Made by a program: the position numbers and the translations under genes
Shown: in pieces, positions 44,301 through 52,397 of the stretch
Layout: every line of letters starts with the position of its first letter
Numbering within the stretch: position 1 is the stretch's first letter
Source of the DNA: an uncultured Lachnospiraceae bacterium
Lineage (GTDB): Bacteria; Bacillota; Clostridia; Lachnospirales; Lachnospiraceae
DNA: 64,000 nucleotides
Direction of reading: 5' to 3'
Assembly (NCBI GenBank): GCA_934320845.1
Contig: CAKRFU010000015.1
Coordinates: forward strand, 1-64,000
The notes under the pieces: model-generated
Told to the model about the DNA's origin: nothing
The model's database searches: none
The model's input: the letters and a program-made list of their open reading frames with translations, nothing else

Positions 44301-46077
44301 AATAGCTGATACAGCTGTTGATAAGATTGAACAGATTGGCCGTGGCCAGTATGAGCTCAGATATACACTTGCCGACGGCAACGAGACAAAGGACGGACTT
44401 ATTGATAACGGTTCTGTTGCTGAGGATGCGCCAAATTTAAGCAGACATGCACAGGCATCTAAATCTTTTGCATATAAGATGGAAGCTGATGAAAATGAGG
44501 ATAATTATCTTTTGGTAACATATGCAAAAGAAGATGATGGAAAGCCTATGAAAATTTCAGTCGGTGACAGTGTGATAACTGATGAAGTATTAAATAGCAA
44601 ATATGCAGAAGTTAAAAATATTACACTTGCAGATGCTGACAGGGATAAATATTATCAGGCTATGTACAAGATTCCGGCAAGTGTTGTAAAGGAAAACATA
44701 AGTGAATTAAAAGTAATCGAAAATGAGAAAGAGGTTACAAAGAAAGTAATAAATATTGAATTTTCAGGAAAAGACAAAGATTCTGCAAGAATTTGCAAAT
44801 CACTTGTTATGATGAAGGCGTTTAGAAATACAAACGAACTTACATCTATAGAATATGACGGAAAAACAATTACACCTGACAAAGACAATAAGATTGAGAT
44901 AAGCACTACATATGACAAGGTACCTGAGGTTAAATTTAATATTTCAGATGCCGGCGGATATGTAATGGCAGGCAATGATGTAGTTGATGAGACAGAAAGC
45001 AAAAAGATTAAGACATCCGGAAAAGTAACAGAAATTAAAGTAAAAGTGTATGCACAGGATTTTGAGACGATATCAGAATATACTCTTGTAGTAAATACAG
45101 ATTATACAGGTCTTGACCTCTCAAAAAATATTGTAAAAGCATTTGGATTTAACGGAACAAACGACGGAGCTGTGGCAGTTGCAAAAGCAAGTGTTCCGAC
45201 AAGCATATCAGGAGCTAAATTTAAGTATGTAAACGGTCAGAGCACAAAAGCGTTGTCACTTGACGGAACATATGGACTTAAACTTCTTGATGATGCGTCA
45301 AAACTTGGAGAGAGTTATACTATCAGTTTTGCCATGAAAGCATCCGAGGCAGGAAGTGCAGTTAATCCGACAATAACAGCAGGAACATTTTCTCCTGAAT
45401 ACTGGCTAAACCTCACACTTGACGGTAAAATATGGTCGCATGATGCAAACGGATACATTGATACAACAGCATCAGGGGCATATACAGCAGGTAAATGGCA
45501 GACAGTTACTCTTGTTGTAGACGGAAGTAAACAGGGAAAAACTGAGGGAACAGTTTCAGGAAAATTGTATGTAGACGGAACAGTTGTTACCGAGGGAAGT
45601 GTAGCAAGTGATATAATGAAAAAATCCGGCTCAGCAGTTTATTTCGGTGTAAATGCATGGGATGCATATTTTAAGGGTGAACTTGATGATGTATTATTGT
45701 TTAATAAAGCACTCGGCGAGTCTGAGATTGCTGCAATAAACAGCAAAGTTATAACAGCAGATACATTTAAACAGCAGACAACAGTTTCAAATAAGCCGGC
45801 TGCAAAGAGCATTGCTGTAAAAGCTTCAGGTCTTAAGAAGAATGTACTTACTATTGTTAAGTCTAAAAAGGTTAAACTTAAAGTTACTGTAGCTCCTGCA
45901 AAAGCAAGCCAGAAAGTAACATACAAGTCGAGCGATAAAAAGATTGCTGCCGTAACATCAAAGGGTGTTGTAACAGCAAAGAAGAAAGGTACTGCAAAGA
46001 CAACAATTAAGACAATAAACGGCAAAAAGAAAGTTATAAAAGTAAAAGTTATAGCAAAATCAACGAAAAAGAAATAA
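41362..46077 (+). CDS. secreted multidomain GH127 beta-L-arabinofuranosidase
   Basis: 1571 aa from ATG 41362 (AAAGGAG). Signal peptide about 1-35 (cut near AQAAS). Then a malectin/CBM-like beta domain (about 40-235), an atypical bacterial Ig domain (about 237-325), the GH127 catalytic part (about 326-880), a small beta domain (to about 975), further beta domains, a LamG-like lectin domain (about 1250-1465) and a C-terminal Big2 Ig domain (about 1477-1565). The GH127 zinc/nucleophile set is visible: Glu665 and Cys667 (NNETCNTYNM), Cys734-Cys735 (FWCCTGSGMENF). It removes L-arabinofuranose from plant polymers or glycoproteins. No LPXTG anchor or SLH domain; Lys-rich end may hold it to the wall. 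The AraC gene downstream is a likely regulator. Confidence 0.92.
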   Translation: MKDIKKYGKKSMTALLSSAMVLTLPGVSELKAQAASVINRDDNSIVYSVDCGDIDVNTVPEDGPLGTHNSVTDQVYGADKKTGYKWGIVDTVSSPLVNGSSSAGGVTTDWTWAYEFAGGDQTSKTGTNRYTKNQYEKNTNNGERQLDYKFEIENGSYYIEVGFADPWGCSKSPSVYANLGEKDETEIAKDFQVSSNSGVVTGMVTVTNGELTINARGTGDSNKAINMTYITIKEADEKTLAQTDIDVLNIPETATGDIELPTKGSKAESDISWSSSDESIITKEGKVTRPESGQADSKVTLTATVKKGGVTLTKEFIVTVTAQKDMTNLEYFDNDKVVITDEYYQNALELDVQNLLKLDADRLLAGFRETAGYAAGMSGKDIESYMKNKKRYEGGWENSLIGGHTLGHYMSAVAQGIVNPGVTAEEKEKLTERLNYIIDALNDCQKKTEGVSGLEGYIFGATLPNSSFKKNVALQFDNVEKGRANIATEAWVPWYTMHKILAGLVDSYQIAGNKTALEVANKLGTWIADRANNWSSSTQSTVLGIEYGGMNDALYQLYKVSDASNKEDFYKAAHQFDEASLFESVLAGSKNVLNGKHANTTIPKFLGALCRYETDNTQTKYLQYAESFWQMVKDKHTYITGGNSEDEHFGADEVLDGERTVCNNETCNTYNMLKLSRRLFVITGDKKYADYYETTLINAIMSSQDHKTGLTMYFQPMASGYQKVFGTLENSFWCCTGSGMENFTKLQDSIYFKGKNVIAVNQYLASKVTGDGYAVEQTGDLSKDDTMVFEVSGDKITFNLKLRMPDWVKDGNATVKFGEEEYKYEIKDGYIVIPNEKIKSGAKFSIKLPMEVNAYNLPDGKDTYAFKYGPYVLSAKLGTANQTTTSHGVAVTVPASKAVSNDTIGITNAAAVDEFISNINENLVKQDGEMNFKLKGTNVDYTFTTHYNQDEENYGIYWTYYVDADGRNSQAVLEEKQKNRIADTAVDKIEQIGRGQYELRYTLADGNETKDGLIDNGSVAEDAPNLSRHAQASKSFAYKMEADENEDNYLLVTYAKEDDGKPMKISVGDSVITDEVLNSKYAEVKNITLADADRDKYYQAMYKIPASVVKENISELKVIENEKEVTKKVINIEFSGKDKDSARICKSLVMMKAFRNTNELTSIEYDGKTITPDKDNKIEISTTYDKVPEVKFNISDAGGYVMAGNDVVDETESKKIKTSGKVTEIKVKVYAQDFETISEYTLVVNTDYTGLDLSKNIVKAFGFNGTNDGAVAVAKASVPTSISGAKFKYVNGQSTKALSLDGTYGLKLLDDASKLGESYTISFAMKASEAGSAVNPTITAGTFSPEYWLNLTLDGKIWSHDANGYIDTTASGAYTAGKWQTVTLVVDGSKQGKTEGTVSGKLYVDGTVVTEGSVASDIMKKSGSAVYFGVNAWDAYFKGELDDVLLFNKALGESEIAAINSKVITADTFKQQTTVSNKPAAKSIAVKASGLKKNVLTIVKSKKVKLKVTVAPAKASQKVTYKSSDKKIAAVTSKGVVTAKKKGTAKTTIKTINGKKKVIKVKVIAKSTKKK

Positions 46078-46146
46078 CAGACAGGAGTTGTACTTGCTGA
46101 GAAAAGCAGTAAAAATATTGCAAAAAATTATTCCATGAATGTGTAT

Positions 46147-47016
46147 TCATTCATGGAATAATTTTCGTTGTGCGTAAGTATTTCGATAGTCAGATGGACT
46201 TTGTCCGGTGATTTTTTTGAATGCACTTGAAAAATTATGATTGTCAGAAAAACCGATTTCATAACCGATTTGTGAAATCGGTTTATTTGTGTCATTTAAT
46301 AGTGCTTTGGCAATATCCATTTTTTCGTTTAAAATATATGTTTTCAGAGAGACACCTGATGCCTTTTTGAAGAAAGTTGTTATGTATTTTTCATTGTAAC
46401 CAAAATACTCGGCAATTTCGCTGACTTTGAAGTTTTCACGTATACGCCAGGAGATATAATCTACAATATCAGTGTATAACTGAACCTGTTCACCTTTTAG
46501 GGAGACTCTTCCGTTGGACAAATAAAGCTGGCTGTGCAGTTCTGTAAGTGCGGCCGTTATGTTTAATGAATTCAGCATTTTGTTTCCATATTTTCTGTCG
46601 CTGTCCTGTAACTGCTTTAACAAAACTATGATTCTGTCAATGCGCGGAATTGCTTCATGTACAGGAAGTATCATATTTGAGGATTTATGTATATTATTAA
46701 GAATGTCATTTTCATTCATGGCACAAAGAGGAGATATGATTTCATTTGGATAAGAAAAATGTGTCCAGTAGAAAGTACATTTTGAGGGTTTATATCCATA
46801 CTGCTTTGCTGTCGGCGGCATGATAAGATATTCACCTTTTTTTATTACATATTGCTGCATTTCATTAGCGATATATAACTCGCCGTCAGTCATAACAATA
46901 AATTCATAATCAATAAGTGCTCTTGTTATATGAGTCCAGTTTTCATCAGGAGCAATAAATTTTCCTGTCCAATTAAATTGTAGAGGCTGTGTTATCTGGA
47001 AATTTAGTACATTCAT
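46147..47016 (-). CDS. AraC family transcriptional regulator
   Basis: 289 aa if started at ATG 47016 (MNVLNFQI); an ATG at 47064 in the same frame is possible, as the ribosome site (GGAAAGG) is far from 47016. N-terminal cupin-like sensor domain (about 15-130, with VIKKGEYLIMPP), C-terminal double helix-turn-helix (about 185-285: VSEIAEYFGYNEKYITTFFKK, split across two helices, and ISQIGYEIGFSDNHNFSSAFKK). It converges on the GH127 gene with only 69 bp between the stops, so control of arabinoside use is a reasonable guess. Confidence 0.9.
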   Translation of the reverse strand: MNVLNFQITQPLQFNWTGKFIAPDENWTHITRALIDYEFIVMTDGELYIANEMQQYVIKKGEYLIMPPTAKQYGYKPSKCTFYWTHFSYPNEIISPLCAMNENDILNNIHKSSNMILPVHEAIPRIDRIIVLLKQLQDSDRKYGNKMLNSLNITAALTELHSQLYLSNGRVSLKGEQVQLYTDIVDYISWRIRENFKVSEIAEYFGYNEKYITTFFKKASGVSLKTYILNEKMDIAKALLNDTNKPISQIGYEIGFSDNHNFSSAFKKITGQSPSDYRNTYAQRKLFHE

Positions 47017-47090
47017 ATTATTTAAAAATTTTACCTTTCCGCAAATTTGCAAACTTAAAATCATCAGATTAAGTATACTGTATAAATTAT

Positions 47091-47119
47091 AGTATATAAT
47101 AATGCTTGGTGGTATGCAA
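47091..47119 (-). promoter_or_regulatory. promoter of the AraC-type gene
   Basis: On the minus strand TTGCAT (47119-47114), 17-bp spacer, TATACT (47096-47091), the same hexamers as the pnp promoter. The leader contains a GCAAATTTGC palindrome (47041-47050) and a partial TATACT/AGTATA repeat near 47074-47096. Confidence 0.6.
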
Positions 47120-47234
47120 CTTACGGCTGGCGTTCGATTTATGAAAAAAATATATTTTTACTTATATTTTTACTTATATGGGAGACAATATTTATCAGAC
47201 AATAAAAATATATTGAAGGGATAAAAGGTTCACG

Positions 47235-47867
47235 ATGGAAAATATAAGAGAATACGGAACACTGCAGATTGATGATGAGAAAAGTGGAAAACATTTTTTT
47301 GTTATATCTATTATAGGTGAAATAGAGGGGCACAACAGTGCATCAGAGAAGATAAAGACAACTAAGTATGAGCATCTTCTGCCGCTGCTTGTTGCAATTG
47401 AAGGAGACGAGGAAATAGACGGTGTATTATTTCTGGTAAATACCGTTGGAGGTGATGTCTCATGTGGTCTTGCACTTGCAGAAATGATAGCGTCCCTCAC
47501 AAAGCCGACAGTATCACTGATAATAGGTGACAGTCATTCGATAGGGGTTCCACTTTCAGTTGCGGCAGACCATACAATAATCGCACCGTCGGCAACTGTA
47601 GTGATACATCCTGTGAGAATGAGTGGAACGGTACTTGGTGCACCACAAACGTATGAGTATTTTCAGCTTATTCAGGAGAGGATTACAAATTTTATAGCAA
47701 AGCACAGTGACATTGAAAAAAAGGATATCGAAAAGATGATGGTAACCCCCGGAATACTGACAAGGGATCTCGGAACAATACTCGTAGGCAAAGAAGCGGT
47801 AAAAAGAGGTCTTTATGATGAGGTTGGAGGGATTTTTGAGGCCATTAAAAAGCTGAGAGAGATGTAG
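47235..47867 (+). CDS. tepA: ClpP-like TepA protease
   Basis: 210 aa. ClpP-fold serine protease of the TepA/YmfB branch: GDSHSIGVPLSVAAD with nucleophile Ser102, SATVVIHPVRMSG with His125, N-terminal VNTVGGDVSCGLALAEM. TepA lacks ClpP's ATPase partner and is thought to assist secreted-protein export or degrade signal peptides. Start site is weak (AAAGG 8 nt before). The gene's last codons form the 5' arm of its terminator. Confidence 0.9.
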   Translation: MENIREYGTLQIDDEKSGKHFFVISIIGEIEGHNSASEKIKTTKYEHLLPLLVAIEGDEEIDGVLFLVNTVGGDVSCGLALAEMIASLTKPTVSLIIGDSHSIGVPLSVAADHTIIAPSATVVIHPVRMSGTVLGAPQTYEYFQLIQERITNFIAKHSDIEKKDIEKMMVTPGILTRDLGTILVGKEAVKRGLYDEVGGIFEAIKKLREM

Positions 47868-47884
47868 TCTTTCTCGGCTTTTTA
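47847..47884 (+). terminator. terminator overlapping the tepA stop codon
   Basis: AAAAAGCTGAGAGA (47847-47860) pairs with TTTCTCGGCTTTTT (47870-47883). The 5' arm is inside the coding sequence. Confidence 0.8.
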
Positions 47885-47890
47885 ATTTAC

Positions 47891-47975
47891 AGGAAAATGC
47901 TGTAATGTAGTGGTGTACCAACAAGAATTTCGAAGAAATTCTTGCTAGGGCAAAGCGCCGGATTTGCCCTTTTTT
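47891..47975 (+). repeat. 85-bp intergenic repeat, copy B
   Basis: Second copy of the repeat at 38356, 80 of 85 bases equal. The first hairpin is identical. Differences in the second hairpin still allow pairing (AGGGCAAA/TTTGCCCT), so the stem seems maintained. It again follows directly after another terminator. Confidence 0.8.
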
Positions 47976-48088
47976 ACAATATTATTAAGAAATTTATGAT
48001 AATATTGCATTATATCAATGTGTCCTATATAATGTTTAAGGAAAATAAAGGCAGACTACATAATCTGTGAAGAAATATGGGAGTGAAT

Positions 48089-49201
48089 ATGAAAGAAAAA
48101 CGAAGTGATGACAGAAAAAAAAGCTTTAACAAAAGAAGTAGGGCGAAACGCAGGAAGAGAACAATAAAAAGAGTATTGTTAAGTGTATGTCTCATTATCA
48201 GTGCAGTAGCCGGTTTTTTTGTGGCAAAAGCGCAGTATACATTTAATCAGTCGCTTAATCATGTAACGAGAAATTATGATTCGGCACTGTCAAAGGTTGA
48301 TCTTAGCGGAATTAAAGTTAATTCTGATAATGATATAGTAAATCTTTTGTTTATAGGAAATGATCATCGAAAAGAGTGGAACGGATTTGTTGAGGAAGGA
48401 CTTCCTGACGTCATGATGATAGGGACACTTGACAAAAAACATAAATCTTTGAAACTTACGTCACTGCTTAGAGATATGAAGGTTTATTCAAAGACGGCAG
48501 GAAAATACAGAAAATTGAATGAGTGCTTTAACGATGGTGGAATAAAAGGCGTTTATAAAGCCATTGCAGAAAATTTCAATATAAAACTTGATGGATATGT
48601 TATGGTAGGATTTGATGCATTTACGCAGGCAATAAATGCAATAGGAGGCGTGGATGTTGAACTCACGCAGACGGAAGTAGATTATTTGAGCCAGACCAAT
48701 TTCATAAGAAAGAAAAAATATCGTAAAGGCTTGAAAGTCGGCAAGCAGAAATTAAACGGATACCAGGCACTCGGATATTGCCGTATAAGAAAGGGAAGAG
48801 ACGTTATAGGCAAGTCGGTAGTGACAGCAAATGGACTTACGGATGATTATGGACGTACATGGAGACAGAGAACGGTAATAAGTGCCGTATTTGCCAAAAT
48901 GAAGAAACAGCCGCTTTCAAAATGGCTTGATGTCGGAAATAAGGTTTTAAGCAATATTGAGACAGACCTTGACAACAACGAGATCATATCACTTATGAAA
49001 GATACGGTATTTCTTGGAACAGCGGACGTCAAACAGCTTCAGATGCCTATGGAGGGATATTTCACGACAAGCTCAGACGGAGCATATCTTCTCTCGACAA
49101 ATGCAAGTGAAACTGATTGGAGCACAAATGCAGACATTTTGAAAAAATTTATATTTAAATATAACGGAAACGGCGAATTTAAATATGGTGATAAAAAATA
49201 A
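48089..49201 (+). CDS. LytR-CpsA-Psr (LCP) family ligase 1
   Basis: 370 aa from ATG 48089 (GGGAG upstream). A very basic N-terminus and one membrane helix (about 34-52) place the LCP domain outside. LCP marks: NLLFIGNDHR, SLLRDMKVY (lipid-phosphate Arg), YCRIRKGRD and DYGRTWRQR. It attaches teichoic acid or capsule polymers from the lipid carrier to peptidoglycan. Paralogue of the next gene. Confidence 0.93.
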   Translation: MKEKRSDDRKKSFNKRSRAKRRKRTIKRVLLSVCLIISAVAGFFVAKAQYTFNQSLNHVTRNYDSALSKVDLSGIKVNSDNDIVNLLFIGNDHRKEWNGFVEEGLPDVMMIGTLDKKHKSLKLTSLLRDMKVYSKTAGKYRKLNECFNDGGIKGVYKAIAENFNIKLDGYVMVGFDAFTQAINAIGGVDVELTQTEVDYLSQTNFIRKKKYRKGLKVGKQKLNGYQALGYCRIRKGRDVIGKSVVTANGLTDDYGRTWRQRTVISAVFAKMKKQPLSKWLDVGNKVLSNIETDLDNNEIISLMKDTVFLGTADVKQLQMPMEGYFTTSSDGAYLLSTNASETDWSTNADILKKFIFKYNGNGEFKYGDKK

Positions 49202-49330
49202 TAGTGCAGTAAGCTTAATATGACACAGTTTTGAAATATTTATTGCAATAAATATGATTTTCGTGTAGAATGATTGTTTGTAACTGATAAAAAATTCATT
49301 AGTATGTAATTTTGCAGAATGGAGGAAAAT

Positions 49331-50377
49331 ATGTGGAAGAAGATTATTTTATCACTTCTCATAATAATTAGTGGCGTTGCCGGATTTTTTGTGGCAAAAG
49401 CACAGGTTACTTTCAATAATACATTAAATCATGTAAATCGTGACTATGATACAGCACTTAAGAATGTTGATTTAAGTGGTATTAAAGTTAATTCCGATGA
49501 TGATATTGTAAATATTCTTGTAGTCGGAAACGATTATAGAAAAGAAAAGGGTTATGATGCCAGCGGACTTACTGACACTATGATAATAGCAACTATGGAT
49601 ATGAAGCACGGCATGCTTAAGCTTACTACACTTATGCGTGATATGGTTGTTGATATACCGGGACATGACCCTAATAAATTAAATTCACCAAATTCATTTG
49701 GAGGAATTGAACTTCTCTACAAAACGATAGCACAGAATTTTAATATTGAGCTTGACGGATATGTTGAAATTGGATTTGAAGCATTTGAAAAGATTGTCAA
49801 CTCGGTTGGCGGAGTTGAAGTTGAACTTACTGAATCAGAAGCGAATTATTTGAATACTACAAACTATATTTCTAGGAAGAAATACAGACATGTAAAAGTA
49901 GGAAAGCAGACTCTCAATGGAAATCAGGCACTTGGATACTGCCGTATAAGAAAAGGTGGAACATTTACAGTTACAGGGCTTACTGATGATTATGGACGTA
50001 CATGGAGACAGAGAGCAGTTATAACTGCGGTATTTGACAGAGTTAAGGCATTACCTGCAACTAAATGGCTTGAGATTGCCAATAAGGTGCTTGACGGATA
50101 TGTGACAACTGACTTAAGTAATGAAAAAATTCTTGAGTATATCGCAGATGTCGTGAAGATGGGAACTACAAAAGTTTATCAGCTTCAGATTCCTGTAAAT
50201 GGATATTACAGAGCTTCAGCGAGTGGAGAGTATAGCTGTGGATCTTCAATAGTCATGACAGATGGAGTTAATTCTACAAGAGACAGCAGTGCAAATGCCG
50301 AAGCATTAAATAAATTTATATTTGATTACAACGGTAAAAAAGCATTTAAATACGGTACATTTACTGCGCCGCAATAA
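49331..50377 (+). CDS. LytR-CpsA-Psr (LCP) family ligase 2
   Basis: 348 aa from ATG 49331 with GGAGG at 49321-49325. Same layout without the basic extension: helix about 5-22, then AGFFVAKAQ, nearly the same sequence as copy 1. Shares LSGIKVNSD, TLMRDM, YCRIRKGG, DYGRTWRQR with it, so the pair arose by tandem duplication. They differ in the loop after ALGYCRIRKG, which is shorter here. Own promoter not clear; 129-bp gap. Confidence 0.93.
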   Translation: MWKKIILSLLIIISGVAGFFVAKAQVTFNNTLNHVNRDYDTALKNVDLSGIKVNSDDDIVNILVVGNDYRKEKGYDASGLTDTMIIATMDMKHGMLKLTTLMRDMVVDIPGHDPNKLNSPNSFGGIELLYKTIAQNFNIELDGYVEIGFEAFEKIVNSVGGVEVELTESEANYLNTTNYISRKKYRHVKVGKQTLNGNQALGYCRIRKGGTFTVTGLTDDYGRTWRQRAVITAVFDRVKALPATKWLEIANKVLDGYVTTDLSNEKILEYIADVVKMGTTKVYQLQIPVNGYYRASASGEYSCGSSIVMTDGVNSTRDSSANAEALNKFIFDYNGKKAFKYGTFTAPQ

Positions 50378-50390
50378 ATATGTCTTAATG

Positions 50391-50423
50391 GCAGGCATCC
50401 GTCGTTTACGACGGACAGCCTGC
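50391..50423. terminator. bidirectional terminator, overlaps carboxypeptidase 3' end
   Basis: GCAGGC-(A)-TCCGTCG (50391-50404) pairs with CGACGGA-(CA)-GCCTGC (50409-50423), loop TTTA. + strand tail TAATCTTTTT. The stop codon of the minus-strand carboxypeptidase gene sits in the loop. Confidence 0.85.
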
Positions 50424-51659
50424 TAATCTTTTTAGAAATATAAGCATATAATCAAAAAACGACGATTTATCTATGGCTTCGGAGGTATATATAGGAATTT
50501 CTTTTATCTTTTTATTGTCGAGCAGATAAACTATTTTTCCCACTTTTTCATTATTTTTTAGAGGTGCATTTACGGTCTTTTTTAGATAGACTTTTCTTGA
50601 AATTTTATCTGAACTTTCATTGTTTATAAGAATATATTTAAAATCTTCTGACGTTTTAAGCTTTATTTCATTCTTTTTCCCGCCGTTTATTTTTAATGTT
50701 TTAGGTATTATTTTAGAAGTTTTTTCCGAATAATTTTTACACAGTGAAAAACCGTAGTCTAAGAGAGAGGCTGCTTCGCTAAATCTTTTTTTGGGGTCGG
50801 GTGCAGCCATCACAACGGCAGTGAGGCTTATACCGTTTCTTTTGGCTGTGGCACTCAGACAGTATTTGGCTTTTGAGGTTGAACCTGTTTTAAGACCTGT
50901 AATACCGCTGTATGTTCTGATAAGTTTATTTGTGTTGGTCAGTCCGAATTCTTTTTCGCCCTTTCTTGTCTTATGTGTTATCGTATCCATCCATGTAGTA
51001 GAATATTTAGAGATTTGAGGATGTTTCGTGATAAGTTCCCTTGACATAAGGGCAACATCGTATGCACTCGAAAAATGACCTGACTTTATTGAGTCATCAA
51101 GACCGTTGCAATTTTTGAAATTACTGTGTTTCATGCCGAGTTTGTGTGCTTTTTCATTCATCATTTTTACAAAGTCGGATTCACTTCCGGCAATGTATTC
51201 AGCCATGGAAACTGCTGCATCGTTTGCACTTGATATGGATATACATTTTATCATTGTATCAACAGTCTGGATTTCGCCGGGTTCAAGAAAGACCTGTGAG
51301 CCGCCCATAGACGCAGCATATTCACTTGTGCTGACCTCATCATCGAGTTTTATTTTACCTGATTCAAGGGCATCAAAGATAAGATTTAAAGTCATTATTT
51401 TTGTGATACTCGCAGGAATCATTTCTTTGTCCTTGCTTTTGCTGTATAATATGCGTCCACTGTTGTTCTCAATGAGAACTGCTGACTTCGAGGAAATTTT
51501 AAGTGAATTGTTATTGTCGTTATTATTTGAGATAATATTTTCTTTTATGTAATATTCATTAGAATGGAGTATTTGTCTGTTATTACCGGATACGGAAACA
51601 GCCGCCAAAACAAATAAAGAAAATGAAATAAAGATGGAAATACATTTTTTCTTGAACAT
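50406..51659 (-). CDS. D-alanyl-D-alanine carboxypeptidase (S11)
   Basis: 417 aa. Signal peptide about 1-25. Penicillin-binding motifs: Ser84-x-x-Lys87 (PASITKIM), Ser143-Ala-Asn145 (SSANDAA), Lys256-Thr-Gly258 (GLKTGST). A beta-rich C-terminal domain (about 315-395) and an amphipathic last helix (FFDYMLIFLKRLAG) match PBP5-type membrane attachment. Trims D-Ala from pentapeptides. The final residues AGCPS are encoded by the 5' half of the terminator hairpin, so the hairpin and coding end share bases. Confidence 0.94.
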   Translation of the reverse strand: MFKKKCISIFISFSLFVLAAVSVSGNNRQILHSNEYYIKENIISNNNDNNNSLKISSKSAVLIENNSGRILYSKSKDKEMIPASITKIMTLNLIFDALESGKIKLDDEVSTSEYAASMGGSQVFLEPGEIQTVDTMIKCISISSANDAAVSMAEYIAGSESDFVKMMNEKAHKLGMKHSNFKNCNGLDDSIKSGHFSSAYDVALMSRELITKHPQISKYSTTWMDTITHKTRKGEKEFGLTNTNKLIRTYSGITGLKTGSTSKAKYCLSATAKRNGISLTAVVMAAPDPKKRFSEAASLLDYGFSLCKNYSEKTSKIIPKTLKINGGKKNEIKLKTSEDFKYILINNESSDKISRKVYLKKTVNAPLKNNEKVGKIVYLLDNKKIKEIPIYTSEAIDKSSFFDYMLIFLKRLAGCPS

Positions 51660-51784
51660 ATGCCGTTATCCTTTTATATCGAAATTATATGTATTACTAA
51701 ATAGTTATTCGTGATTTTACATAATATTACAACAAAAGCAACTTCAAACACTGCTTAAAAAATTCGGCCACTTTTTATTTTACC

Positions 51785-51840
51785 GGAAAGTTTATATCAA
51801 TTTCTGCGTTAAAATAGCTACATCGAAAATAATTCGTTGT
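51785..51840. repeat. partial copy of the 19714 element (right end)
   Basis: GAAAGTTTATATCAAT, TGCGTTAAA and CGAAAAT blocks align with 19871-19926 with 9 differences in 55. The left half and inner hairpins are missing. Lies in the 291-bp gap between two divergent genes, just before the yhbY promoter. Confidence 0.65.
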
Positions 51841-51872
51841 TTTTAGGTGTAGAAAAATCTGTTTGTTTTGTG

Positions 51873-51934
51873 TATAATAGTTTTCAGTGTAATTATGAAG
51901 AGTATAAGTCTGTCACCTGTTTTGAGATGACAGA
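51873..51934 (+). promoter_or_regulatory. yhbY -10 box and leader hairpin
   Basis: TATAAT at 51873-51878 (-35 only TAGAAA at 17 bp). In the leader TCTGTCA (51909-51915) pairs with TGACAGA (51928-51934), 12-nt loop, 7 nt before GGAG. Confidence 0.45.
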
Positions 51935-51950
51935 AGAATGGAGTATTATA

Positions 51951-52367
51951 ATGACAAGTAAACAAAGAACAGAATTAAAAGCACAGGCAATGAAGCTTGA
52001 CAGCATATTTCAGATAGGAAAATCAAGCCTTACACCGGGGGCTATTGAAGCTATAAGAGCAGCACTCAAAGCGAGAGAGCTTATAAAGATAAATGTGCTT
52101 AAAAACTGTGATGATGATACAAACGAGCTTGCAAATCTTATTGCTGAGAGAACAGGAGCAGAGGTTGTGCAGGTTATAGGCAAAAAAATCATACTGTATA
52201 AACAGAATATGCAGAAACTTGAAAAGCGCCGTCTTGCAGAAAAGAGAGCTGAAAAGAAAAAAGAAGCAGCAAAGAAAAGAGCAAGAGAGAATAAGCGTGG
52301 CACAAAATCAGAGTGGACAAGAGCTGACAGTTTAAGAAAAAAAAGTCAGGCAAAAAAGAATAAGTAA
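51951..52367 (+). CDS. yhbY: YhbY-type CRM-domain RNA-binding protein
   Basis: 138 aa from ATG 51951; the frame is open further upstream but only this ATG has a ribosome site (TGGAG). CRM domain (about 1-90): IFQIGKSSLTPGAIEAI, ALKARELIKINVLKN, then VVQVIGKKIILYKQ. It associates with pre-50S particles. The last 48 residues are a basic Lys/Arg/Ala helix not present in short YhbY proteins. First of a ribosome/NAD gene group (yhbY-nadD-yqeK-rsfS). Confidence 0.93.
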   Translation: MTSKQRTELKAQAMKLDSIFQIGKSSLTPGAIEAIRAALKARELIKINVLKNCDDDTNELANLIAERTGAEVVQVIGKKIILYKQNMQKLEKRRLAEKRAEKKKEAAKKRARENKRGTKSEWTRADSLRKKSQAKKNK

Positions 52368-52397
52368 TAGTTTTTTTAGTTATGGAGGCTGTTTGAT

